DNA of 64,000 nucleotides from Ectocarpus siliculosus (taxonomy: Eukaryota > Sar > Phaeophyceae > Ectocarpales > Ectocarpaceae), in NCBI GenBank assembly GCA_000310025.1, contig FN649727.1:8184835-8248834 (forward strand), read 5' to 3'. Positions within the stretch are counted from its first letter, which is position 1, and each line of letters begins with the position of its first letter. A program made the translations under genes and the position numbers. The notes beneath the pieces were generated by a model. The model did no database searches. It saw only the letters and a program-made list of their open reading frames with translations, and was not told where the DNA came from. Shown piece by piece: positions 10,183-21,206 of this stretch.

Positions 10183-13100
10183 CTAACACGTTGCATCCTC
10201 AATCTTGTGTACGTACTTACCATCAACCGGTATGGATTTTCGTTTATCGAGCATTCCCTGGATGAGATCCGCCCTGTTGTCGCACAACGCAATGTCCACT
10301 CCCAACGACTTCGACATCCGGCAGAGTTCGTCCAGGGGCTTGGATTGTAGCAGAGCTCGCACCGCGGCTCCCCCAACTTCGGGGTAACGATCGAGGATGG
10401 AAGGCTCAGAAGAACACAGGACGCCGAAGGCTTTGACAAGTCTGTCGTCTAGCTGCGGGAGGAGAAGACCCTCCGGTGGGAGCATGCAGACCGACGACAC
10501 GATGCTCAGTAGGTATTCCACCACGCAGATCCCGTTGCGTGTGCGCGCCGCGCAGGGGTCGGTCCAAAACGACTCGAATGACAGCATGACGTTCCGGAAA
10601 ACCCCATCGAAGACGTATGCCTTGGCCCTGGCCGGCGGCTCTTGCTGTAGGGTAGTACAAGAGGCGGACAGAAGGAACCCAACGGCGCAAGTTGTAGAAA
10701 ATCGACTAGAGCGTGCGCAGGACATGTATCTCTGGTACACTGACGATCTCGCCGGCCATTGGGACTTCTCACTGACTACACGGGCGCACCGAGGAGTTAT
10801 ACCTAAACTAAACACCCTGTGTGTACCTGGCATATGCGGGCAAACCAGAATCGGACAGACGGGGTTCGAGCGCAAACCTGGGCGTGCTTGGTGAAGCTGG
10901 CTGCAATGGCGATACAGCCGGCCAAAAAATGGACACGCAAACTGTCCGAGTGGGGCTCACGGATAAGTATCTCCATGCAACTCTCCTTCGCTTGGTCAAG
11001 CAGTTGGGGTTCCCCACCCCCGGTTCCCGTGAATTCAATGAGGCACATCCTGGCCTTCTTCAACGAACGCTGAAGAGATTTTCCCTGCGTTCAGTAGGGG
11101 AATGATGAGGAAAGTTGAGGCATGCGGGAAAGCGAATAAACAAGCGCTAGATAGGCCGAGACCTTGCAGTTAGTTTCGCGAACAAAAAAACAAAACATCA
11201 GTAAACGCTGCAAAGCTGCGCTGAAACACACACAGAGAGAGATTTCTCGCACTCACGTCCTGTTGCTGGTGATGACTCCTGACGTACTCTTCAAAAGCTT
11301 GCAGCCTCGATGACACCTGTTGGAAACATTTCGAATTTTCTCGCTGGGCCTTGTCGATGCACGAGCGCAATGAGGCCATATCCTCATGCAAACCTTCGAG
11401 AGACCTGTAAATCACGGCCGTCCCATGGCGCACGGCGTAATTCACTTCCAGTAGCCCGTTGGAGACAGAATTCCAGATCCCGTCTACTTCCATGACAGTT
11501 CCAAGGTCCGTCCGCACAGCAGCCTTCCCGCGAGTCAACTGCGAAACCATCACGTGCCGCAAGACATCCGACAAAAGAAGCAGGGTAGAAAAGAAAGGGC
11601 ACCGGCCAGGCGATCAAGATTCAGTTGGAGTCGATACGTCGGCAATTAAACGCACACACGACAACGTTTCCGTATTTCATGTGCCGAAAGAAGCCTCCAG
11701 TCGCTTGCAATAGAGAACCTACCTCTATTCATCAATTTTCGTCAGCCATGAAGTTGCAACAAGGAGCAGCCAGCACCAACACTTGTGTTGCCGTGGAGAT
11801 CATGTGCACCCCCATCTCCGGGACAAACCTTCGACCAACAGGGGGGGCTGTCAAGGAATAGACCACTCAGCCACCCGGTAAAGGTGAACCTACTACGTGG
11901 CTCAGAGGACACCTAATAACACTCTCCAGCACTGAAACCTAGTGGTGAGTGATCCAGGACCCACCAACGTGGGGGTCACAGACTTCTTTTACAGACGGCA
12001 GGGGATGCTTTTTCCAAGTACAAGCAGGGTTATCCTATTACCTGGCAGAGAGGACACCTTATCACAGGACGCGGGCGCGAGAACTTTGCTTGGATTATTT
12101 CCAAGCCACGCGGCCCAACAATAATGTTGTGTCTCGCCGCACCTCGCGGGCAAAGCGCTTTTGCTGCCAAAGAGTCGATGCAACTTCCTCCACAACTAAC
12201 GCTCTCTGCTCCATTGTCGGTCACCGCTCTGCCATTTGCTCTCTCTCCTTTTCTCATTCGGACCCCGGCGCCCTTTGGGGGGGGGTGTACTCATAGTCGT
12301 ACTCATAGTCGTGCATGCCGTAGTCGTTAGACCATTGACCTCGCATCCATACAAAGCCGGGAATGAGCATGCCGGGTTCTCACCGGACCAGGCTCTCACA
12401 TCACCAAGCACGAAGCACCGTGAGGTATTCGGCGAGTCGCATGAAGGGTGAGCTGCATCCTGCTAAGGGTGTTCGGCATCTTGTGCTGACTTCCTGACTT
12501 CCTTGGGTACGGACGACAGCTGCGTATGACTTAATTTCTTCTCTGGTGCTTTCAAACCAGAGACAGTTCAAAGCACTGGGTAACTGCCTCGAGGGTACTT
12601 GGCCAATTCAACACAACGTGCATTTATCCCATTTGCGCGGAGTGAGGGTTCTCGACCCCGCACAACATAATCTAGTCGACCACCATTATGGTTACCGCAA
12701 AATAAAATAAAAAAAGGGAGGGGGGGGGCGTGTTTTCCACTCTTTAGTTCAACGTTAGCCAGCAGGATACAATACACTAAGCCCGTCGACAGGATTCTAT
12801 CGCGGTTAGTTCAAAGCATTGGGCTTTTTGTTCATGAGATATCAAAGCATGTGCACCAAGGACCGAGGTTCTGCCTGCCCTTTGAAAAACAATAATCGGA
12901 CCACTTCGATGAATTTGTGTGCCATACCCACGCCTGGAGACGGAAGTTTAGCGATGTCATTCACACCACTGCATATTCACTCGACAGAGCCGGTTGTGTG
13001 TATCACCGCAGTCTCAGACACCGGAATAGCAGAGCTACTTCTGATGCTGGCCGTCTGTGAGCGACTGCTGCGTGTGTGTTCATCGACATGATGGCTTCCC

Positions 13101-14033
13101 TGGGGTCTCAACCCTCCGACGCTATCCCTGCCCTCCCCCCAGGAAATTTCGGGCTGGAAATCTCGAGAGACCCATCTTCGAAGCCCCAGCAACTCCAAAC
13201 CTATGCATCACACGTACGGGCATGCCATCACACCCAAGCTAACTTCCTTTCCGCCATCACAAGATCGGGAAAACATCATTCCCCGATTCACCTTGTCTGT
13301 CTGCAAGTCGGCGGCGTGAATGCCCACAAGTTCTTCCGCTATGGCCTGGCTGGCAGACTGTTGGCCGGTGGTATTTCCCGCCAGGTCACGCCGTGCCTGA
13401 AGAGCGGATGCGGACATGCATGAAGGGCGAGACTACTGTATGCTTGCTGAACGAGGCCAGTATCGCACCTAGGCTTCGGGCCAAGCAGGCCCCGGTGGAG
13501 CAATCCCGCTCGATGTACACAACGTGTAAAATATAAAACATGAAACAATACTGTTTAAGAAAAGGCGTACTCAAGAAGCTTATCAAATGGGGCAAACTCA
13601 GCAGTTTGCAGGTACGGATATCTGAATGTTTCTTCTTCTAAGTGGCACCAATAGTACAGCACTGTTCGCGTTGACTTGGACGTGGTTTGGGCACGAAATA
13701 AATGTAGGAAGGAACAAAACTTCAGTCATCCATACCGGCCTTCCGCACCTGACTTCGATGCTCGGCGAACTCTTTTGACAGCCCGGGGATGGCCCGGTTC
13801 CGTCGCATCCTTGCCTGGATCCAGCCACTGTGCGCCTTCATCGCAAGTTCCGCCCCAACCGCAATGATCGCTCCTTCCGTGCTCTCACATCCATCACAGA
13901 GATCTATTTTTACTTCGACGTTTGTGTCTCCTGTGTTCTTTGACTCGGCACCTCGACGTTTCGAACTAAGGTACGCCTTCCTCATGGCTGATCCAGCTAA
14001 GAACAATGCCGAAGCAAGAGGGAGGACCTCCAT
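10183..14033 (-). CDS. Unrecognised protein of about 499 aa, five exons, all junctions in phase 0
   Basis: Reading down the minus strand, exons are 14033-13749, 13396-13292, 11538-11257, 11069-10827 and 10767-10183 (stop 10185-10183). Each exon length is a multiple of three (285, 105, 282, 243, 585) and each junction has GT-AG; the exon 3 donor is GTGAGT. The start ATG at 14033 opens MEVLPLASALFLAGSAMRKA, a short hydrophobic stretch followed by basic residues that could be a signal anchor or organelle signal. Exon 1 also carries KIDLCDGCES. Exon 3 is a charged, probably coiled-coil segment (SLEGLHEDMASLRSCIDKAQ, SSRLQAFEEYVRSHHQQQD). The last exon has helical segments such as NGICVVEYLLSIVSSVCMLP and LCRMSKSLGVDIALCDNRAD. 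I recognise no family. The last intron is only 59 bases, so a frameshift is an alternative there. The 1753-base intron 2 contains a SINE-like insertion. The exon 3 acceptor and the exon 2 donor have other possible positions. Confidence 0.6.
12285..12718 (+). mobile_element. SINE-like element family 2, copy A
   Basis: The left part resembles a tRNA head: TGCCGTAGTCGTTAGA at about 12315-12330 fits a pol III A box, and GGTTCTCACCGG at about 12376 is a degenerate B box about 60 bases later. The right end is A-rich (AAAATAAAATAAAAAAAG, about 12700-12717). A second, diverged copy lies inverted at 43378-43808 and matches along the whole length, from the head to the A-rich tail. It sits in intron 2 of the five-exon minus-strand gene. 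Confidence 0.6.
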
Positions 14034-14531
14034 GGCATTGCAGGGATCCTACCCAGACAACAACAGCGGCGAAGCAGATAGATAGCACATGTATGTGAGC
14101 CCTTAGCTGCGGACAACTGTTGAAGAGGGACAAGATACAAACAATAGGGGTTTGGTGGGGACGAAGAAGATCAAAGTGCCACGTCACAAGGGTTTGGCCG
14201 GTGCACTTTCGAACGGGAATCGATAAAGCACAATACGCAAGGGAGAGAATGCAGATGTGCCAGCCCGGGTGGGCATTTCTGTAGAAAGCAAACTCAGCGA
14301 TGTCACGGCCCTGTGATTTTCAGAGGGCTCTAGATGAGTGCTTTGATGGCTACTCCAAGCGCTTTCAACAGCGCAGAAATCATGAGAAGGAGATAGACAG
14401 ATATGCTAACCAACGTACGCCCCACGGAAAACTCCACAAAGAACGGTATTCCAGATAGCAAGTGGCAACCTGGGAGCGTACGGCGGCAAGCAATTGTGAG
14501 ACTGCGGGTCGAGAGTTACAAAACTTGGTCA

Positions 14532-14567
<36 letters not shown>

Positions 14568-16799
14568 CAACACCCACACACAAATGCGAAGTACGAAGCA
14601 CAGAGACGAGGATCATTTTCGATAGGAGAAAGGGAGACATCATGTACGTGTAGACCGCCAACCCGATGTGATACAATATACATTGGCAGATCCGAACTAT
14701 GGCATACCCGATGTATGCCCAATTCCATCCGGTGAGCCAGACATGCTGTGATTTCAGAACGTTTTCGGCGCGGCCTGGACTACGGATGGATTTACAATAA
14801 TACTGCGGTAGAAGGGCCCGAGAGTTTCCGGCTTTCGAGCAGAGGAAGCTGTGATGGTACTTTATTTGGCAAGTGCTCGGCCCCTTTCGGGTCACCAAAT
14901 CGCCATCATACCATTTGGGGCGGGTGGTCATTGCTCTGGTCTTGTCGAAGTGGCGACAGTTCGGTGGCAACACGAGGGCTAGGTCCAGGTAGAAACCAAA
15001 TAACCGATCGTGGTCCAAACACGCCACCGCCACGATAACCAAGCCCTCGCACCATGTATCGGGACATAACTGGCACGGACGTGCTCGGGACATGGGCCAA
15101 GTCTGACGGCGACTGGCACCCAAGGGCGGAGCACTGGCCTCGAGTGAGAGTAAAATCAACTTAGTGCAGTAGTTGGGGGATTTCTGGAAATTCAAATGTT
15201 CTGCGTGCACTTAACGGCGGCCCTAGTACGTGATTTCAAACCCAAGACGACAAGGCCCCAAAATCAAAAAGCTCGTCCCCGGATGGGTAGAGGGCGCCAA
15301 GGTTCCGAGGAAGGCGTCGAAAAGTAAGTCTTGGTGCTGAGATCAGATGGTGGGACTCAGATACCGATTACTTCGTATTTCAAGGAACCACACGCCGGTG
15401 ATGACACCGTGGGGTTCAAAATCACCGGGTGTGTTATCCTTTGGCGGGGGGGGGTGTTATACTATGTAACCCGGGTGACAAAGTGCAGCTATTGTAGCAG
15501 GAGCCACACTGGGGGTGTGATCAACAAGGTGTGTGATACTACTTCTGCACGCCCACAGGGGTGTGGTAATGACGGGGTGCCATGAATAGGAGGACTACCT
15601 GCAACGAATTGCCACTACTGCTGCCGCACATGCGAAATTGAAATATTACGGCGGTGGCTGCCGTATTGGCGCCTGGTGCTGTGCCAGTTGGTGCTGCTAT
15701 CGATTTAACAGCCGGCTGGAGGACTAGGTGTAGAAGCAGTTTGCTCGGGAGAAGGAACGAGATGATGTGTCGCGCCTGCACTACTGCCATCGAAGCAGGG
15801 GGCGTGTTGTCTTGTGTAACCCGGGTGATAATTTGCCTCCTTGAAAAAAAGGCCAAAATATATCACGGGGGTGTGGTTTCTATACGATATCCAGGGCTGC
15901 AGAAGTGGCCCAAAGTCGGCGATCCAAAACGTTTACTTAGTGTTGGTAGTACTCGCCCCGCGGCCCCAAACCTCCTTGCAGGTGTGCAAGTAGCATGAAG
16001 ACCCGCGGTTTGAGGGTTAGGTCTCTTCGGCGATTACAAACCGTCGACGACACAAGATACAACCGGTACCGAAGACACCACACCCCCCTTGAGAAAAGCA
16101 CCCCGGTGACAAAAGTTTCAAGCGAAGAAAAATACACCCAAAAACCTGTTCGCTCGTGGAAGTAGATGGTCGAGGGTAGCCGTTACGTTCGACGCAGTTG
16201 GGGTGTACCTGGAGGGTATTGTGACGAGAGGCTGTAAATGATAGTACGGAGTCCCCGTTTTCTTTCCAAGTGTTGGGGCACTCCTCCACCTCTCTCCCTC
16301 TCCCCTCCCTTGCGCTTTCAAAGGTTCGGAGGATCGCTGTGTGTTTGTTGCAATGTGCCTACGTCCACACATTGAGTTCCTCGGAGTCACCACTTGTTTT
16401 GTGCACCTTCGGCTGCATAACAACGGATGGTTGCATAACAACGCAGGGTGACGACGTGCGTGCGAGTTATATTTTTCAACAGTTTTATATTTGGAGAGTT
16501 TACGCCCGGTCTGTAGATACTGCAACATGTGACTTAATTGTGGTTGTCCGTTCTTGATGCAAGAATTGTTTGCGGGTATAGGGTGCCGTCTCACCAGGAA
16601 AAATAGTTACAGAGAAGCAATCAGCTGCTCAGATGCAGCATTACGCTTGAGGTGAAATTATTTCGGTCTAGCAGGCATTCTTACGTTGGCACCGACAACA
16701 AGTCTCGAACGGAGAAATGTGTTTGCACACCGGCCCCGGATAACAAGTGTCTCTGCGTGAGGTGTGGCTGTCGGAAAGCAGGAGGCAATGCTCGTTGGC
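14034..16799. other. Intergenic span with repeats; two weak plus-strand exon-like segments
   Basis: 14324-14414 (encoding DECFDGYSKRFQQRRNHEKE, with an acceptor before it and a donor GTACGC after it) and 14758-14856 (encoding GLDYGWIYNNTAVEGPESFR, with acceptor and donor) could join in phase 1, but no family is recognised, so this is only a possible gene fragment. A GA dinucleotide microsatellite lies between them at about 14534-14566. From about 15430 to 15840 there are several G-rich GTGTTAT/GTGTGAT segments and two copies of a TGTAACCCGGGTGA motif, probably decayed repeats. Confidence 0.3.
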
Positions 16800-17540
16800 A
16801 TGCGTGTGCAGGACTAACTGTGAACTGCTTCGAGCGTCGGCAACTGCGGCTCGGCTTGCTGCAGCTACGTCCACCGTTCCTGCTACATCTGCCATCGTAG
16901 CCGGAGCCCCGCGCTATCTTTTGGCGGCAAGGGCCGCTAGTGAGCAGGCAGCTGCACCGGACGATTGGACAGGGACCGAAGCGAAGGAGGAGGAGGAGGA
17001 AGAGGAGGAAGAGGAGGAAGAGGAAGAGAAGGACGAAGCGAGGGATAAAATCCCAGAGTGGGAGTCCGATGCGTACGACTACAGCCATGCCTTCAGCGAC
17101 TGGGGATCAGACGTCAGAGGGCGGGCCGGATGTAAGGGGGGGGGGCGCGGGGGGAGTCGACGACCTATGGGGGGCGACGGGCTGACTGGTTTTGAGGGTT
17201 CAAGAACCGTGTTGAGGTGTGTGTCTGGTTCCGTTTGTATTTACCGACTTCTCCACCGTATACTGGGGATGGGACCCACAGATTTGGGTGGTTGTGGTCC
17301 GAGTTAATTGTCCCAGCACGTACGGCGGCGCTCAGAACGCAGACCGAAATCCCGCCCAGGTGACCTTAGTCCACACCAACCAACTCCCATGTTTACCGCA
17401 CGCACTTTCCGTTGTATGCCTTTGCTGCATTTGCTTGTGTGTGATTAAACGGTGGCAGTGACAACGACAGGTTCCCCCGTGCGAAATAGCTTGGTGGAGA
17501 AGGAGGAGACCTTGAAGAACAGGGTCTGGGGAGGGTGCGC
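16800..17540 (+). CDS. Possible gene fragment with a poly-glutamate tract (uncertain exons)
   Basis: About 16820-17131 is open and reads like coding sequence: an alanine-rich stretch (TAARLAAATSTVPATSAIVA), then a poly-glutamate run of about 14 residues encoded by GAG/GAA repeats at about 16984-17030, then KIPEWESDAYDYSHAFSDWG, ending at a strong donor GTAAGG at 17132. A possible next exon at 17315-17358 keeps the frame (RTAALRTQTEIPP) and ends at CAG/GTGACC. A later segment at about 17465-17535 encodes NSLVEKEETLKNRVWGG but its phase does not follow. No family is recognised. The acidic tract could be a plain microsatellite expansion. Confidence 0.3.
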
Positions 17541-17760
17541 CTGTGTGAGGGTGGGCGGGAACCTCACGAGCTGGATAGATGGGTGGCACCACCACCGTTC
17601 GCCCCCCTTTGCTGCGATCCTTGCATTTGCTCCGTTCGTGATAGTTCTGCTCTTGCTGCTGTGGTGTACAACATTTGTGGAGTTACGTGTGTCGTGGTCA
17701 ATAACACGCTGCACGTTTTGCAGGCAAGGACTGCTCTCTACGTCGACCATACTACTGTAA

Positions 17761-18798
17761 CCTGCGTGTGTGACGTCCCGGAGTCAGTTTATTATGTTTG
17801 TCTTTCTTTTCGTCAGTTTTGGCGCCGTTGACTGTATGTAGTGATTTGACTGCGTTTACCATCGGGCCGACGTTGAAGCAGTCTTGCTTGTATATACATA
17901 GTGTGGAATAATGCTCACCCCACCTTAAGTAAACGCGTCATACAAAAGTTTGCTTTTCTTGTACGGTAATGTTGTACGTGTACTTCATCGGCGGGGAAGT
18001 TCTCGTTCCACCCTATCCTATTCCACGTACATGACGCTCTCTTTATGTGAAGAAATGCGTGCGCCCTGCACAAACTTCCGGATACATTTACTTCGTTCTT
18101 TTCAAGGTGTAGATTTATCAGCGGACGGGTTTCGCTGTTCCCGGGAACACAAATCACCCTTTGCGCGTTATTTTTTTGTCTCTTGTTCAAACGAGGACGG
18201 GATCGACAAAAAATATGATCGCGTAAGACAGAGAGAGGAACGGACTGTCTCATTGGTCCCGCAGGTCTCGTTGGTACAGATGGGTCCAAGTTCAAAATTT
18301 GGTGCCCGCCGATTACGCCTACTCGGCACGTACTGCATGATGCAACCTAACTCAAAGTGCTGTACAATCGCGAAAGAGGCAGATACAAGATCGAGGCACC
18401 CTGCAGTAAACAGACTTGAGACACCTAAGCATGCCGCCTGCACGTGGATGCCATTTTTCACCCAAATCCGTCCTTCCCGCCGGCTACGTGGAACACGTCA
18501 GTGCGAGATTTTGACGTCTTGCTCTCCACCCAACAGCAGTGCGCATTCGTGCCAAGTTTTGTGCCACTTGGCAACGTATTACATGTACATTTACTGTAGT
18601 AGCGCGTTCTCGTGTTCGCCAGGAAGTGCCGTCGGCTCGGTTGGAGGTTCCGCTTGGGTGGACTTGAGGTACTTCACTGCTGAGTTCTAGCGCTGTGGTG
18701 TATGGAGTTTCATCGTACTGGAGTACTTGGGTCTCTCGCTAGCTATTGGAGACATCTACAGTCGTAGTGTTGCCTCATCTTGGAAGGAGTACATCACG
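17761..18798. other. Intergenic, no confident gene
   Basis: A plus-strand frame of 246 codons spans 17950-18690 but has no domain, no regular composition and competing open frames on the other strand; I do not call it. Confidence 0.4.
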
Positions 18799-18985
18799 TT
18801 TTTTTTATTTTGTCAGTATGACTCAACGAATCCATCTCCATCAATCTTTATAGTCTAAGATAGATTATAGCAATGGACCCATAGCGTCAGCAAAAGTTCA
18901 GTTCCACGATTTACCGAGCAGCACACAGCGATATCTCCCCTGTGGGTAACAGGTCAACAAGATAGTTTGGTAGTCATCTTGTGCA
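18799..18985 (-). mobile_element. Retroposon 3' end with A-rich tail, family R, copy 1
   Basis: Read on the minus strand, the segment ends in a GAGATGGATTCGTTGAGTCA stretch followed by an A-rich tail (poly-T at 18799-18806 on the plus strand). It shares the segments CATAGCGTCAG, CTCCCCTG-GGGTAACAGG and TTTGGTAG---TCTTGTG with 38491-38694, and its tail-proximal part with 38999-39083. This is the pattern of a SINE or LINE 3' end. It lies immediately upstream of the copia element. Confidence 0.5.
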
Positions 18986-19171
18986 TCTCTCTGTATGTTA
19001 TGTTGGGAAGGTGTACAAGGGAGGTTTTGATAGTTGGTTCGTCGGGTGTGGTAGTGGGGCACCCTGGAGAAAAACACAACACACACACGGTAGAACATTT
19101 TACTTGTTCGTGGGTCTACGGACATGGTTTGGATATGTTTTTTGTCCCTCGAGGGATAGCCGCATCGGGCG

Positions 19172-19660
19172 ATGGCTGTGTCGGACAGCGGTTCGGTCGA
19201 AGGGCTGGGGGAAAAGACCTCAGCCATGCAACAGCAACACGCCGAGGACCCGGCGATTGCGAGGCTGGAGGGCCAGCTATCGCAGCTGATGAGCATAGTA
19301 ATGGAGCTTAAGAGGAAGGAGCCTCGCGACGCCGTGGCGGGCGATGCCAGTAGGGGCGGCGGTGCTGCCGTCCCAAGCCAGAGAGAGTCCTTGCCGTCAG
19401 AGGGCGGCGGGGCATTTTCCCGGGAAGCGGCCCGTGATGGGCCAAACCACCCATGGGAAAGCCGCTGGGACAATATACCGGGAGCGAGTCCTGGGGTTCC
19501 AGCGAGAGTGGGGCCTGGCGTAGGAGCTGACCGCGGGGAAGCGAGGGGGTTAAACCCCCCAGGTGAGATACCCGCAACTCGTGGTAACGGTGAATACATC
19601 AACAGCTTCAATCACGCGAAGAAAGTGAACGTGGTGGCCCCTCGGTGGGGGCGGTGGTAG
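19172..19660 (+). pseudogene. copia gag, N-terminal part
   Basis: An ATG at 19172 opens a frame of 162 codons containing a helical segment (ARLEGQLSQLMSIVMELKRK) and a Gly/Pro-rich region, ending at 19660 inside a Gly-rich repeat. The zinc knuckles continue one base out of frame from about 19640, so a single-base change in the G-rich run probably split gag. Its place at the 5' end of the element supports a gag role (nucleocapsid and particle assembly). Confidence 0.6.
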
Positions 19661-20954
19661 TGGCAACAGCGGCGGAGGCGGCGGCGGCGGTGCAAGTAGC
19701 ATACACGGCCGCTGCTTCCGGTGCGGAGAGAAGGGTCACCAGGCGGCCGCCTGTACCAAGTCCGAGCCCCTGCGATGCGAGAAGTGCCTGGGCTACGGAC
19801 ACGACAAGAGCACGTGCTCGTCCGAGCAGGCGGTGCTCGCGGTGGAGCTGCCGGTCTTGGACCCCACCGCACTGGACGTGGCAGAGGAGGCGCTAGTGGT
19901 CCGTGACTTCATAGGCGAGTGGAACAGAGTCGTTGATCGAGGGGGTGTAGAGCAGGCCAGGCAGGAAAGGTTTGTGGCCGATACCGGCGCAACCAACCAC
20001 ATGTTCCCGAGGGCTAACGCGTTCGAAAACTACCATGAGTGCGATCGACGTTTGAGTGTCGCCGCAGGGAAGCAAGCCTTCGCCATCGTAGGGTATGGCG
20101 ACGTGAGGGTGACCATCGGTTCTCGCGTTGGGACCACAGACCTGTTGTTGAAACGGGTCGCTCATGTGCCGGAACTCAACTACAACCTCGTGTCCCTCAC
20201 AGCCCTCTTGAAACAAACCAAGGGCCGCTTAGCCACAGACGAGCACGAGTTGGAGGGGTTCGTTGGTTGGGGGGAGTCGGTGTACTTCCCTCTATGGGGG
20301 GACCTGTTCGTTCAGACTGGTCACCGCATAGAGTCGGGTAGGGAACTAGCCTGTGCCATAATTGCTCCTGGTAACGCGAAAGCGAACCGCACCCCCGTTG
20401 ACATCAACGACTTCCACTGCGCGCACGGCCACTCTCACGAGGTGCTGCTGAAGAACACGGCGAAGCAGCAAGGGGTGACGCTGGTGGGCCAGCTCCGGGA
20501 GTGCATGGGGTGCTCGACGGCAAAGGGGCTATCCAAGCCCATCCCCAACAGGACGTCAACCCGAGCACCGCTGCCTCCCATTGCAGAGGAGGACGAGGAG
20601 CTCACGACTAGGGAGCACGAGGGCGGGGAGGGTGCGTCATGCCACGGTGGAGGGAGGGCGGAGGGAGAACCTGAGGATGGAGGTTTCCACCATGACACGA
20701 CGGTAACCCCGGGGCCCGCCCGCGCGCGATGCGCCGCCGGCACCGCCGGCCGCGCCCCAGGAGTCGGGCGCGGGCGACGCTGGCGATGGCGCCCCCTCGA
20801 GCAGGGAGGGCGCGAGCGTCGCCCCATCTACCACGTCGACCGGGATGGCCGATGTGGGCGGCGGCGAGGACGACCGTCGCAGCAGCAGCAGCAGCGGTGG
20901 CGGCGGCAGCAGCAGCAGCGGCAGCAGCAGCAGCGGTGGCGGCAGCGGCAGTGA
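19636..20954 (+). pseudogene. copia zinc knuckles, protease and pre-integrase domain
   Basis: After a Gly/Ser linker come two CCHC knuckles (C-FR-C-GEKG-H-QAAA-C at about 19713 and C-EK-C-LGYG-H-DKST-C), then the aspartic protease site FVADTGATNHMF at about 19972, the strand VPELNYNLVSL, and a pre-integrase motif HCAHGHSHEVLL with the later pair CMGCSTAKG at about 20420-20530. The frame then enters a low-complexity region and stops at 20954. In intact elements the integrase D,D-35-E core follows the CxxC pair; it is absent. The natural linker reading (a Ser/Gly/Asp-rich acidic stretch encoded by AGC/GGC repeats at about 20880-20990) lies in another frame. Confidence 0.75.
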
Positions 20955-21206
20955 CAGCGGCGGTGACAGCGACAGCGGCAGCGACATGGATATTCCGGCG
21001 CTCCGCGGGCCCTAGGAACGGAAGCTCGCCCGCTTTGGCGAGCCGGCCGAACTCACCAGCCGCCGACTCAGGGAGAACCCTCGCCGGAACTCGAGGTACG
21101 AGTCGTCAACGAGTGCCGAAGGTCTGCTCGCCCGCCATGCGTCGGCGGCGGGGCTGCCCACCCTGCCCATCAACAGCACGGAGGAGTACACCCACTGGAT
21201 GCTCGC

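Noticed and set aside
14380-15210. Minus-strand open frame of 276 codons
   Set aside because: It runs through a CT/GA microsatellite that keeps it open artificially, and plus-strand exon-like segments overlap it.
17950-18690. Plus-strand open frame of 246 codons
   Set aside because: No recognisable domain, start context or splice structure; probably chance.
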